Assembly: GCF_000186865.1 (NCBI RefSeq)
Contig: NW_008705564.1
Location: 777,756-826,665, forward strand
Length of the DNA: 48,910 bases
Direction: 5' to 3'
From: Aureococcus anophagefferens
Taxonomy: Eukaryota > Sar > Pelagophyceae > Pelagomonadales > Pelagomonadaceae
The position numbers were made by a program, and so were the translations under genes. The notes beneath the pieces were generated by a model. That model was not told the origin of the DNA. It saw nothing but the letters and a program-made list of their open reading frames with translations, and searched no databases. Below, one piece after another: positions 18,223-26,684 of this stretch. How positions within the stretch are numbered: position 1 is the first letter of the stretch; each line of letters begins with the position of its first letter.

Positions 18223-19821
18223 ATGGCGGCTCTTCACCCTCGACGCACGCGCGCTGCCTCGCAATCGTTGGGGCTGCCCGCGCGCCGCTGCGGCTGCGCG
18301 GGCATGTCGACCCGGGGCAAGCTCGAGCGGGGCGAGTCGGAGAAGAAGGAGCGGCGGCCGGAGCAGATTTTGTACCGCATCACGGATTTCGAGAACCACG
18401 AGACCATCGGCACGGGCGCCTTCTCGCGCGTGCGGCTCGTGCGCAACATCCTCGAGGACCAGATGCGCTGCGTGAAGATCATCAAGAAGCTGGACATCGT
18501 GTCGCGGGACCTGCTCCGCTACGTGCGGAGCGAGGTCGCGCTCCTGCGGACCGTCGAGCACCCGTTTCTGTGCCCGTCGCTCGGCAAGTACCAGGACGCG
18601 TCGTCGGTCTACGTCGTCTTCGAGCTGCTGCGCGGCGGCGACCTGCACCACCGGCTCCGGGCGTTGGGGACGCTCGGCGAGCCCGACTGCCGCTTCTACA
18701 TGGGCCAGGTCGTCCCCGCGCTCGAGTACCTCCACCGGCTCGGCGTCGTGTATAGGGGCGTCAAGCCGGAGAACCTCGTGCTCGACGACGCGGGCTACTG
18801 CCGCGTCGTGGACCTGGGGCTGTCGAAGCTCGTCCACTTCCACAAGACGCTGACCCTCTGCGGCGACCCCGAGTACGTCGCGCCCGAGGTGCTGCTCCGC
18901 GGCGGCTACGGCAAGGAGGCGGACTGCTGGGCGCTCGGCGTCCTCGTCTTCGAGCTCCTGTGCGGCTACCCGCCCTTCTACGACGCGAACCCCCTGGGCA
19001 TCTACCAGAAGGTGCTCAAGGGCAGGTTCGACGAGCCCAAGGAGCTGCGGAAGCACGGGAGCGCGCGGTCCTTCGTCGAGCACCTGCTCCGCCGCGACGT
19101 GCGCAAGCGCCTGGGCGGGTCCGCGGGCGCCGGCGCCTGCCGGTCCCACGCCTGGCTGTCGTCGACGCCCTGGGACACGGTGCTGGCCAAGGAGGCGGAG
19201 CCGCCGTTCGCGCCGTCGCTCGACCGCAAGTGCGTCCGCGACAACTTCGACGAGTACCTCGAGGAGGAGGAGAACACGCGGCGCCTCGCGCCCCTCGCGC
19301 CCGACGACGTCAAAGCCATCGACGACATCGTCAACGACCGCGAGGCCGAGCCGGAGCGGCGGCCCGCGTCGCCGGACAAGAGGCCGAAGACGCCCGGCAA
19401 GGACGACGCCAAGGCCGCGGCCGACGGCGACGCGACGCCGGCGTCGAGCTCGCGCTTCAACTTCTTCCGCCGCTCGTCGTCGAAATCCAAGGCGGGCTCG
19501 TCGTCGTCCGTCGCGGAGCCCGCGGAGGCCAAGGGCGCCGCGGCCGCGGCGCCGCCCGCGGACGACGCGAAAGCCGCCGACGGCGGCGGCGGCGACGCGC
19601 CCCCCGCCGACGACGCCGACGCCAAGGGCGGCGGCGACGACGCCAAGGCCGACGACGACGCCAAGCGCGACGACGCCGAGAGCGACGCGAAGGACGCGGC
19701 GCCGTCGCCCGCGAGGCACCGGAACGCGGCCGTCGTCCTCCGCGACGCGCCGCCGGGCGCCGAGCCCGAGCCCGCGCCGCCCCCGACGGACGGCGCGCCC
19801 GAGGAGGCGGGCGCGGAGTAG
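18223..19821 (+). CDS. AGC/PKA-like kinase homologue lacking the catalytic-loop Asp
   Basis: 532 residues from ATG 18223 (A at -3); Met 18304 (MSTRGKLERG) is an alternative. The kinase domain spans ~50-345: glycine loop IGTGAFSRVRL, ATP-binding Lys85 in CVKIIKK, catalytic loop VVYRGVKPENLVLDD, Mg loop VVDLGLSKL (Asp197), activation segment TLTLCGDPEYVAPEVL, and GYPPFYDANPLGIYQKVLKG as in PKA/PKG. The catalytic-loop Asp of 'YRDLKPEN' is Gly179 (GGC at 18757-18759), one base from GAC, while Lys85 and Asp197 are kept. A disordered Ala/Asp/Lys tail follows. It may be a pseudokinase or carry a base error. It converges on the methyltransferase gene with a 3-bp gap. Confidence 0.85.
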   Translation: MAALHPRRTRAASQSLGLPARRCGCAGMSTRGKLERGESEKKERRPEQILYRITDFENHETIGTGAFSRVRLVRNILEDQMRCVKIIKKLDIVSRDLLRYVRSEVALLRTVEHPFLCPSLGKYQDASSVYVVFELLRGGDLHHRLRALGTLGEPDCRFYMGQVVPALEYLHRLGVVYRGVKPENLVLDDAGYCRVVDLGLSKLVHFHKTLTLCGDPEYVAPEVLLRGGYGKEADCWALGVLVFELLCGYPPFYDANPLGIYQKVLKGRFDEPKELRKHGSARSFVEHLLRRDVRKRLGGSAGAGACRSHAWLSSTPWDTVLAKEAEPPFAPSLDRKCVRDNFDEYLEEEENTRRLAPLAPDDVKAIDDIVNDREAEPERRPASPDKRPKTPGKDDAKAAADGDATPASSSRFNFFRRSSSKSKAGSSSSVAEPAEAKGAAAAAPPADDAKAADGGGGDAPPADDADAKGGGDDAKADDDAKRDDAESDAKDAAPSPARHRNAAVVLRDAPPGAEPEPAPPPTDGAPEEAGAE

Positions 19822-19824
19822 GCG

Positions 19825-20823
19825 TTAGGCGCAGCTCGGCGGGTTCCGGAACCTGGCGATCGCGAAGGCGAAGTTCTCGAAGCCGCACTTGCGCACGAGC
19901 GTCCAGTGGCGGTCGACGTCCTCGCGGGGCATGAGCTTCGTCGGCCACCAGCGGCCCTCGCCGGGCCGGGGCTTGTTGCGCTCGTAGACGCGGAGGCACG
20001 CGGCCGGGTCCGCCGCGTCCATCGCGTGCCGCTCGAGGACCTCGAGCTCGCCCCGCGCCACGAGCGCGTCGACGACGCCGCCGACCTCGGGCTGGCTCAG
20101 GTCGTCGAGGAAGAGCACGTGGTCGCAGGCGACGGCGCGCTTCACGTTGGCCAGGTCGATCTCGACGCCCCTAGCGTAGTGCGCGCCGTCGACCAAGGCC
20201 GCGTCGCACCGCGGCGCGCCCGCGGACCGGAAGAAGGCCGGCACCGTGTCGAAGCTCGAGCCGCTGTGGTTGTGGAAGCGGCCCGGGAAGACCGTGGCGA
20301 GGAACTCGGCGACCGCGTCGGAGTAGCCCCACTCCTGCATGTCGAAGCTCTCCGCGACGATGTCCGGCGACGTCAGCAGCGCCGCCGCCGTGCCGTGGCC
20401 CGCGTTCATGCCGATCTCGCAGTAGATTTGCGGGCCGGCGCGCCCCGCGAGCGCCGCCCGCTGGGCCCGCAGGTGCCGCTCGTAGACGTCGCGCTGCCGC
20501 GGGCGGATGTAGCCGAAGATGAAGGGGTTGAAGCGGTCGCTCCGCGCCGTGCACAGCGTCTTCGGGTTGCTCAGCGGCGACTTGTCGACGCACCCGAAAT
20601 TCCAGCGCATGGCGAGCCGGTCCAGCACGTTCCACATCTGGCTCACGGCCGTCGCGTACTCGGCGCCGCTCGTCGCCTGGAAGCGGTCCTCGAACGCCAT
20701 GGGGCTGCACTCGCCCTCGGGCTGCTCGTACCACCAGCCCGCGTCGCAGCGGCGCGCGTGGCCGTCCTCGGCGCGGCAGGCCGCGAACGCGAGGAGCAGC
20801 GCGAGCCGCGACGGGCTGCCCAT
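19825..20823 (-). CDS. Secreted SAM-dependent methyltransferase-like (Methyltransf_24 type) protein
   Basis: 332 residues with a signal peptide (MGSPSRLALLLAFAACRAED). A Rossmann methyltransferase core is visible: PQIYCEIGMNAGHGTAAALL is motif I with the SAM-binding Gly loop, SFDMQEWGYSD carries the acidic residue after strand 2, and CDAALVDGAHYARGVEIDL matches the 'D..fiDg.H.y' motif of Methyltransf_24 proteins. HVLFLDDLSQPEVGGVVDAL is motif III. Substrate is unknown; the leader suggests a protein or glycan of the secretory pathway. The family call rests on motifs only. Confidence 0.7.
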   Translation of the reverse strand: MGSPSRLALLLAFAACRAEDGHARRCDAGWWYEQPEGECSPMAFEDRFQATSGAEYATAVSQMWNVLDRLAMRWNFGCVDKSPLSNPKTLCTARSDRFNPFIFGYIRPRQRDVYERHLRAQRAALAGRAGPQIYCEIGMNAGHGTAAALLTSPDIVAESFDMQEWGYSDAVAEFLATVFPGRFHNHSGSSFDTVPAFFRSAGAPRCDAALVDGAHYARGVEIDLANVKRAVACDHVLFLDDLSQPEVGGVVDALVARGELEVLERHAMDAADPAACLRVYERNKPRPGEGRWWPTKLMPREDVDRHWTLVRKCGFENFAFAIARFRNPPSCA

Positions 20824-20894
20824 TGCCGGCTATTTAGGCGAAGCTTCTTGAAGTTTTGAATCCCTTTTCTAAGTCGACCTGGGCAGCCAAAAGA

Positions 20895-22246
20895 TCACCC
20901 GACGCCCCCTCCCTCCCCGCCGCAGCGGCGCCGGTAGTCGTCGGCCGCCGTCGCGGCGCCGACGACGCGGACGCTGCCCGGGCAGGGCGGCGGCGGCCGG
21001 GGCGCGGCGAGCTCGCGGTCGAGGGCCGCGCGGGTCGGGTCGCGCGCGCCGACGTTGCCGTTCCAGTGCAGGAACGCGGGGAACGCGCCGTTGGCGGGGA
21101 CGTCGTAGGCGCCGGCCGTCGCGTTCCAGGCCGCGAGGCCCCGGTTGAGCGCGCCGCGCGGGCAGCAGGCGTTGAGGAAGACGCGGCCCGCGACGTCGAC
21201 GGCGGCGGCGCCGTTTCCCGACGCGACGACGTCGTGGAAGACCGCCTGGTCCGTGAAGCCTGTGTGCAAATCTTCAACCCGACTTCAATGTGCGCGTATG
21301 CGACAGTTCAGATGCAAGCTCTTCGGCTTTGCTTCGAGAACTCGACGAGAGCAATCGATTCGTCCAAAAATCAGCCGAATCGACTTCGATTTGACCGAGA
21401 TAGAGAGGTTTGAAGTTTTGCTGGACGCGTCCATTCCACTGGTTGATTTCCACACAGCGTGAGGCCCGCGAGCGTCGCGTCCGCCGCGTAGGCCGCGAGG
21501 TACCTACACGACCGTGAGAAGCGGCGCGCCGCGGGAGCGAGACGCGGCGCGCGACGCGTCGAGGAGCCGCGCGAGCGGGCCGGGGCCTGCGCGCGGGGGT
21601 GGGGGAATTCGTCCGCGCGGGCCGCGGCCGGTGGGCGCCGCGGGGACGCGCGGCCGAGGTAGAGGCCCGAGTTGAGGAAGGGGAAGACGACGCGGCCCGG
21701 CGCGTCCGGCGGCGCGCATTTGGCGTCGACGTCGACGCCGAGCGCCGCGTAGAAGCGGCGCGCCTTGCCGAGGCAGACGACGCGGTCGCCGGCGCCGAGG
21801 CCCGCGGCCGCTTGCGCGCAGTAGGGCGCCGGTCGGTCGCCGCGCCGGTTCGGGAAGCAGTAGGACTCGCCGCCGAAGAGCGCGTCGGGCGCGCCCGCGG
21901 CGCGCCAGCCCGCGAGCGCGGCCGCCGGGCCCCGCTGCGCGAGCACGTCGAAGCCGTCGACGAAGGCGACGACGTCGGCGGCCGCGCCGTCGCGCAGGAA
22001 GGCGCGCAGGAGCCGCGGCTTCTGCTCGAGGACGTCGTGGTACGTCGCGTTCGCACCGACGCCCAGGATCGTCAGGCGGTAGCCCTGGCGGACGGCCGAC
22101 CGCGCCAGGGCGCAGAGGCCCGGCGGCGCCGAGTCCGCCGCCGTCACGAGCTCCAGCGCGCGCCGCGCCGCGCAGGCGTCCGCGTCCGCCGCCGCCGCAG
22201 CAACGACGGCGAACGCAGCGACGAGGCTGCCGCGACGCATGACCAT
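20895..22246 (-). CDS. PLOD/procollagen-type glycosyltransferase, four exons
   Basis: The proposed exons in transcript order are 22246-21652, 21586-21556, 21503-21466 and 21259-20895 (1,029 nt, 342 residues). The leader MVMRRGSLVAAFAVVAAAAA indicates the secretory pathway. DVVAFVDGFDVLAQRG holds the DxD-like metal site of lysyl-hydroxylase glycosyltransferase domains. FGGESYCFPNRRGDR matches their 'fsaE.fCwP' block and VVFPFLNSGLYLGR their 'ylNSG.fiG' block. ADATLAGFTDQAVFHDVV is the acceptor-side motif, and FLHWNGN near the end supplies the C-terminal His. Two short introns are needed to reach the frame LLDAYLAAYAADATLAG; their exact borders are less certain than the introner. Likely product: a glycosyltransferase acting on hydroxylysine or similar residues. 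Confidence 0.72.
21260..21465 (-). mobile_element. Introner copy H (family 2b), 206-bp GC-AG intron
   Basis: On the minus strand the 8-bp duplications are GCCTCACG (21465-21458) and GCTTCACG (21259-21252), one mismatch. The ends CTGTGTGGAAATCAACC and ...TTTGCACACAG are inverted repeats. The GC donor is the start of the upstream duplication. Strongly similar to copy F, including TCGGCTGATTTTTGGACGAA. It lies in the sense orientation of its host gene. Confidence 0.93.
21504..21651 (-). other. Two candidate very short introns (65 and 52 bp) around a 31-nt exon
   Basis: Proposed introns are 21651-21587 (GC-AG) and 21555-21504 (GT-AG), flanking microexon 21586-21556. Together they turn an Arg/Pro-rich read-through into LYLGRPGPLARLLDAYLAAY and keep total exon length a multiple of three. 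The acceptors GCGCGCAG and TCGTGTAG are good; the first donor is the weakest point. Confidence 0.5.
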
Positions 22247-22518
22247 CGTGGGCAGCCTCGTCGACGAGGGAAACGTGCTGTTCAACGAGGGCCCGCCTCC
22301 CCTCTTAACTCCCCTCCCCCGGACGGACGCAGTCGGGCGCGCACCCCCTTCAATAACTTGGTCAACCCGAGGCCTAACAAAGCACTCCTCGAAAATATTA
22401 ATCTTAGGGTCCGCGCATCTGCGCCGAGGGATCGGCCGTCTCTGCCGCGCCATCGCGGAGCCGCGTGCATGTACATCCGTCTTCTCTTCTCCGGAAGGTG
22501 GCGTCGGGAGACGCCCGT
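22247..22518. other. Intergenic 272 bp, no gene seen
   Basis: Between the minus-strand alcohol dehydrogenase stop and the glycosyltransferase start. Pyrimidine-rich (runs such as CTCCCCTCCCCCGG) with an AT-rich patch AAAATATTAATCTTAGG. It should hold the 3' UTR of one gene and the promoter of the next. Confidence 0.5.
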
Positions 22519-23997
22519 TCAGTAGGACACGACGGCCCGGAGGCAGTCGCCGCCGTGGAGCGCGTCGATGGCCGCGTGCGTGTTGTCGACGCCGTCGAAG
22601 TTGTGCGTGATGTAGGCGTCGATGGGCAGGTCGCCCGCGAGCACGCGGTCGACGAGTTCCGGCACCTCGTCGCGGCTCTTGAAGCCCCCGAAGGCCGTGC
22701 CCTTCCACGTGCGGCCCGTGACGAGCTGGAAGGGCCGCGTCGCGATCTCGTGGCCCGCGGCGGCGACGCCGATGACGACGGACACGCCCCAGCCGCGGTG
22801 CGCGCACTCGAGCGCGGCCCGCATGACCTCCGTGTTGCCCGTGCAGTCGAAGGTGTAGTCCACGCCCCACTGCGTCAACCCGACGAGATGCGCGGCGACG
22901 GGCCCGTCGAGCTCCAGGGGGTTCACGCAGTCCGTGGCGCCGAACTCCGTCGCGATATCGAACTTGTCGGGGTTCGTGTCGACGGCGAAGATGCGCCGCG
23001 CGCCGCGGATCTTCGCCGCCTGGATGACGGCCAGCCCGACGGCGCCGCAGCCGAAGACCGCGACGGACGCGTCGGCCTCCATGTTCGCCGTCTTCCTGCG
23101 GCGGGTGTCGGAGCGTTTGGATGTCGAGTCCCGCGCTTCCGGGGGGAAGCGAACGCGCGGGTATCAGGCGCCCGCGTCGGTCTCCGCGTTCGAATGCGGC
23201 CGCGGCGGCGTACGGAAGCCGCGGACGAAAGTGATGAACGCGATTTTTTTCGGGCGGGGACGTATAAAACGACGCCGGAGCGCGGACCACGCGGCGCCCC
23301 AGCCCGTCGCGACGCCGCAGCCGAGCATGCAGACCTTGGCGAGGTCCGCGGAGTCGTCGATCTTCGCGCAGGAGATCTCGGAGACGACCGTGTACTCGGC
23401 GAAGGTCGAGCAGCCCATGAAGTGCGCGACGGGCGCGCCGTCGGCCGTCTTGAAGCGCGTCGTGCCGTCGGGCATGACGCCCCGGCCCTGCGTCCCGCGG
23501 ATCTTCGGGCAGAGGTTCGTCTTCGGCGACGCGCAGAAGATGCAGTCGGCCTCGCGGCACTGGGGCGTGTAGCAGGGGATGACCTTGTCGCCGACTTTTA
23601 CCGACGTCACGCCCTCGCCGACGGACTCGACGATCGCGCCGGCCTCGTGGCCTAGAATCGACGGGAAGAGGCCCTCGGGGTCGCTGCCCTCGAGCGTGTA
23701 GATGTCCGTGTGGCAGAGCGCGTTCGCGACGACGCGGAGCCGCACCTCGCCGGCCTTGGGCGCCGCGACGACGACGTCCGTGGTCCGCAGGTCGTCGACG
23801 CCGAAGGCGACGGCGGCCCGGCACTCGAGGGGCGCGCCGGTGCCCGTGCTCCACTTGAGGCCCGCGTCCTCGACCTCGGGCATGCGGCTCGCGAAGGCGC
23901 GGGCGGGCGCGCGCAGGGACGAGCTCCGGGCCGGCGCCAGCGCCAGGGCGCGGCCCAGGGCCAGGGCGCCGGCGAGCGGGACGCGCATCATTTTCAT
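22519..23997 (-). CDS. adhC/frmA-like: Class III alcohol dehydrogenase (S-(hydroxymethyl)glutathione dehydrogenase)
   Basis: Exons 23997-23288 and 23095-22519 (1,287 nt, 428 residues) join in phase 2 to give [20 protein letters not shown], colinear with human ADH5. Catalytic zinc ligands are in [20 protein letters not shown] and LGHEAG. The four structural-zinc cysteines are in [17 protein letters not shown], and the NAD fold is [18 protein letters not shown] plus [20 protein letters not shown] and [11 protein letters not shown] are class III signatures. The enzyme oxidises the formaldehyde-glutathione adduct and reduces S-nitrosoglutathione. An extra ~40-residue N-terminus ([20 protein letters not shown], then [18 protein letters not shown]) looks like an organelle transit peptide, unusual for this normally cytosolic enzyme. 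Confidence 0.93.
23096..23287 (-). other. 192-bp GT-AG intron, not an introner
   Basis: Splices GCGTG|GT...CGCAG|GAAG inside the alcohol dehydrogenase gene and contains an in-frame TGA. No 8-bp duplication, no inverted ends and no introner core are visible, so it is either an ordinary intron or a fully decayed introner. Confidence 0.85.
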
Positions 23998-24250
23998 GCG
24001 ATGGGAGCGGATTCAAGCACGGGGACGACCCTGGACCCGGGCGGTGCTGCCGGCGCGAATGCCAAGAGGCGGAGACCTGCCGGCGCGGAGTGCCAGACGC
24101 TGGAGAGGCGAGCTCCGGCCCGGCTCGGCGTCGCGTGCAACTCTGAGGCAAAATCGCTGCACAACTCCGGGTTGAACTCCTGTGCACTTGATGAATTTCT
24201 AAGCTCACATTGTCGCTCGACGATGGGTTCCTGCTAAAACCGCTTCCCCG
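23998..24250. promoter_or_regulatory. Divergent promoter region, 253 bp
   Basis: Separates the alcohol dehydrogenase start (minus) from the EF-hand-like gene start (plus). It holds the inverted pair TGCACA/TGTGCA around 24159-24186 and AAGCTCACATTGTCG before the plus-strand start. No known factor site is recognised. Confidence 0.4.
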
Positions 24251-26636
24251 ATGGCGGATAGCCCGAAGCAGCGCGCGAGCTCCATCGCGGAGGAGCCGCA
24301 GCAGGACGACGCGCTGGCGTCCGACGACGACGACGGCGCGCCGGCCGCCAAGCCGCACCCGCCGGTCGGCGGCAGCCCGAAGCCGCACCCGCCGGTCACG
24401 GGCAGCCCGAAGCGGCCGGGCGAGACGCCGCTGCGCGTGAGGTCCAAGACCTTCGGCATGAGCGAGGAGGCGTTCCCGCCGGCGTCGGGCGGCCCGGAGC
24501 CCGGCCGCCAATCCGCGGCCGACGGGCGCTTCTTCGCTCCGAAGACGCGGCGGCGCGACACGGTCTACGCGTCGCACGTCGAGGTGGAGAACAGCGTCGA
24601 GGCCTTCTGGCGGCTCTGCGCGCTCCACCCGCGCCTCATCGACGAGGCCGAGGCGGCCCACGAGGAGTCGCTGACGGCCGAGGAGCGGGACGCGCGCGCG
24701 ATGCGGCGGCGCAAACGCATCCGGGCCAAGGCCGAGGCCGCGATGGCCGAGTTCGAGCGGCTGCCGGAGATCGAACGCTACGACCCCCAGAAGCAGGGCG
24801 ACCTGGACATGTACAGCGAGGAGAACCTGGCCATCCGCGAGCGGCTCCGCGACGACCGCCGCGTCTGCCGCTGTGCCGGAAACAACCAGTGGAACGCCCT
24901 GTCCAGCAAAAAATTCAAACCTCTCTAGCTCGGTCACATCGAAGTCGTTTCGGCTGATTTTTGGATGGATCGTTTTCTCTCGGCGCGTTCTTTTCAAACA
25001 GTAGAGAAACGATCGCGAAATCGTTCAAAAAACATATTAAAGTCGTGTGTTTCCTGCCCAGGTGTGCCGCATGCTCGAGCGGTGGTGGTCCGGGTCCTCC
25101 GCGCACGACGACCGCGACAAGAACGAGGCGCTGGACCACGACGAGTACGAGCGCTTCTACGCGCGCCTCGTCCACCTCGTGGACCCCGACGACGAGATGA
25201 CGGAGCTCGAGATCGCGGAGGCCATGGAGGACGACTTCAAGTCCGACTCGGAAGGCCACGCGCAGGTCACCAAGGACGAGTTCGTCGCGTCCGTCTTCGA
25301 GCTCGCGGACAACTGGACCAACTCGACGGACGCCGACGAGTACGTCGAGTTCCTCAAGCTCGGCTACGACCGCGTCTACCGGGGCGGGAAAAGAGAGCGA
25401 CATTCCCAACTTCAAAGGCTCCTATCTCGGCCGGTTTCCACTCGTTTCGGCTGATCTTTGGACGAGCGATCATCTCTTGGAACGGTCTCGAAGCCTGCAT
25501 GCTTTTTCCGGAACGCGCGCGCGCGGCACACTTACGTCGAAGCGACGTTGAAACTCTCTTTTCCCGCCCAGGCGTCTACGGCGACCTCGACGACGACGAC
25601 GAGGTCAGGTTCCCGGACGAGTGGAAGCCGTACCTCGAGAGCGGCCAGACGTTGACGCGCATGACGCTGCCCCAGTGCACGGAGTTCACCCTCGCCTGCA
25701 TCGACGCCCACTCCCTCGCGCGGAAGAACGGCTCGGAGACGTCGCTCGCCGCGCTCTGCGTCAACGAGTGCCGCACGCGGTTCAACTGCAAGAACGAGCG
25801 CGACGTGCGCAAGCGCGTCAAGGCCCTCGCCCTCGCCCTGGAGCACGCCAACGCGGAGGACGCCCACAACGACTGGCTCTGGCTCTTCTCGCGCATGGTC
25901 GGCTGCTACCGCATCTCGGGACGCATCAAGTCCATCCCGCCGCCCGGCGTCGACTTCGTGTGCAAGGCCTTCGACGAGATCGAGGGCATGCTCAAGGACT
26001 CGAAGCGGAGCCTGCCGTCGAAGCTCAAGTGCGACGAGGAGAAGCTCGCGGGCACGCAGAGCCCGCGCGTCGGCTTCTGTGTGGAATTCAACCGCTGGTT
26101 TGGGTGGTCCTGACCAAACTTGAGAATTCTCTAGCTCGGTCAAATCGAAGTCGATTCGGCTGATTTTTGGACGAATCGATTGCTCTCGTCGAGTTCTCGA
26201 AGCACAGCAGAAATCCTTGCGTCAAAACGGTCGCATACGCTCACCTTGAAGTCGGGTTGAAGATTTGATTTCCACACAGGTCGGCTTCATCGGCGTCGCT
26301 CCCCTCAAAAAGTGGCTCGCGGCGAACGTGTTCCGGCCGCTGCGCATCAGTGAGAACGACGAGCCCCAGCTCCTCCACGCCATCCTGCGCGTGCTCGAGA
26401 AGATGGCGCGGAGCCTGGAGTCCGAGGCGCGCGCGCAGAGCATCACGAACGCGGACGTGAACAACTTCAAGGTCAAGGACCTCGTGACCTGCGTCGAGGT
26501 CATGGTCCTCATCTCCAACGTCTGGTGCGCGATGCACTACGACGAGTTCGAGAACCGCCAGAAGGAGAAGCGGGAGCAAGGCCGCGAGGGCGGCGCCGCG
26601 CTCGCGCGCGTCCGGCGGTCGCGGAAGAAGCGGTAA
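24251..26636 (+). CDS. Acidic EF-hand-like protein with three introners
   Basis: Exons 24251-24862, 25062-25371, 25572-26068 and 26280-26636 (1,776 nt, 591 residues). The joins are RR|VCRMLE, DR|VYGDLD and PR|VGFIGV. The N-terminus is disordered (KPHPPVGGSPKPHPPVTGSP is an internal repeat). A helical segment with a basic stretch (ARAMRRRKRIRAKAEAAMAE) follows. Residues ~215-300 contain Asp-rich loops (DDRDKNEALDHDEYERF and DDFKSDSEGHAQVTKDEF) that fit degenerate EF-hands. The C-terminal ~290 residues are helical with conserved-looking Cys (FTLACIDAHSLARKNGSETS) and end in a basic tail RVRRSRKKR. No enzyme motif is seen; calcium-dependent scaffold or sensor is an inference. Every intron in the gene is an introner. 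Confidence 0.78.
24863..25061 (+). mobile_element. Introner copy E (family 2a), 199-bp GT-AG intron
   Basis: Target-site duplications GTCTGCCG (24863-24870) and GTGTGCCG (25062-25069), one mismatch. The ends CTGTGCCGGAAAC and GTTTCCTGCCCAG are inverted repeats. The body shares the left half with copies F, G and H (CAAACCTCTCTAGCTCGG, TCGGCTGATTTTTGGA). The 3' half is AT-rich. Confidence 0.93.
25372..25571 (+). mobile_element. Introner copy D (family 1), 200-bp GC-AG intron
   Basis: Exact target-site duplication GCGTCTAC at 25372-25379 and 25572-25579. Near-perfect inverted ends: CGGGGCGGGAAAAGAGAG and CTCTCTTTTCCCGCCCAG. The GC opening the duplication must be the donor: the internal GT two bases later would shift the frame. 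Confidence 0.95.
26069..26279 (+). mobile_element. Introner copy F (family 2b), 211-bp GT-AG intron
   Basis: Exact target-site duplication GTCGGCTT at 26069-26076 and 26280-26287. The ends CTGTGTGGAATTCAAC and GATTTCCACACAG are inverted repeats. Highly similar to copy H on the opposite strand. Confidence 0.95.
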
Positions 26637-26684
26637 GCGAAGCGGTAAGCGCCGAACCCCCGGGGTGACGCGCCCCCCCCCCCC

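Noticed and set aside
16861..19719. 952-codon minus-strand frame reaching through the kinase gene
   Set aside because: Only the 3' part to 18162 (REI1-like) has family motifs. Upstream it is Arg/Ala/Gly-rich antisense of the kinase, a result of high GC lacking stop codons.
23096..23287. Alcohol dehydrogenase intron as a ninth introner
   Set aside because: No 8-bp flanking duplication, no inverted ends and no family core were found.
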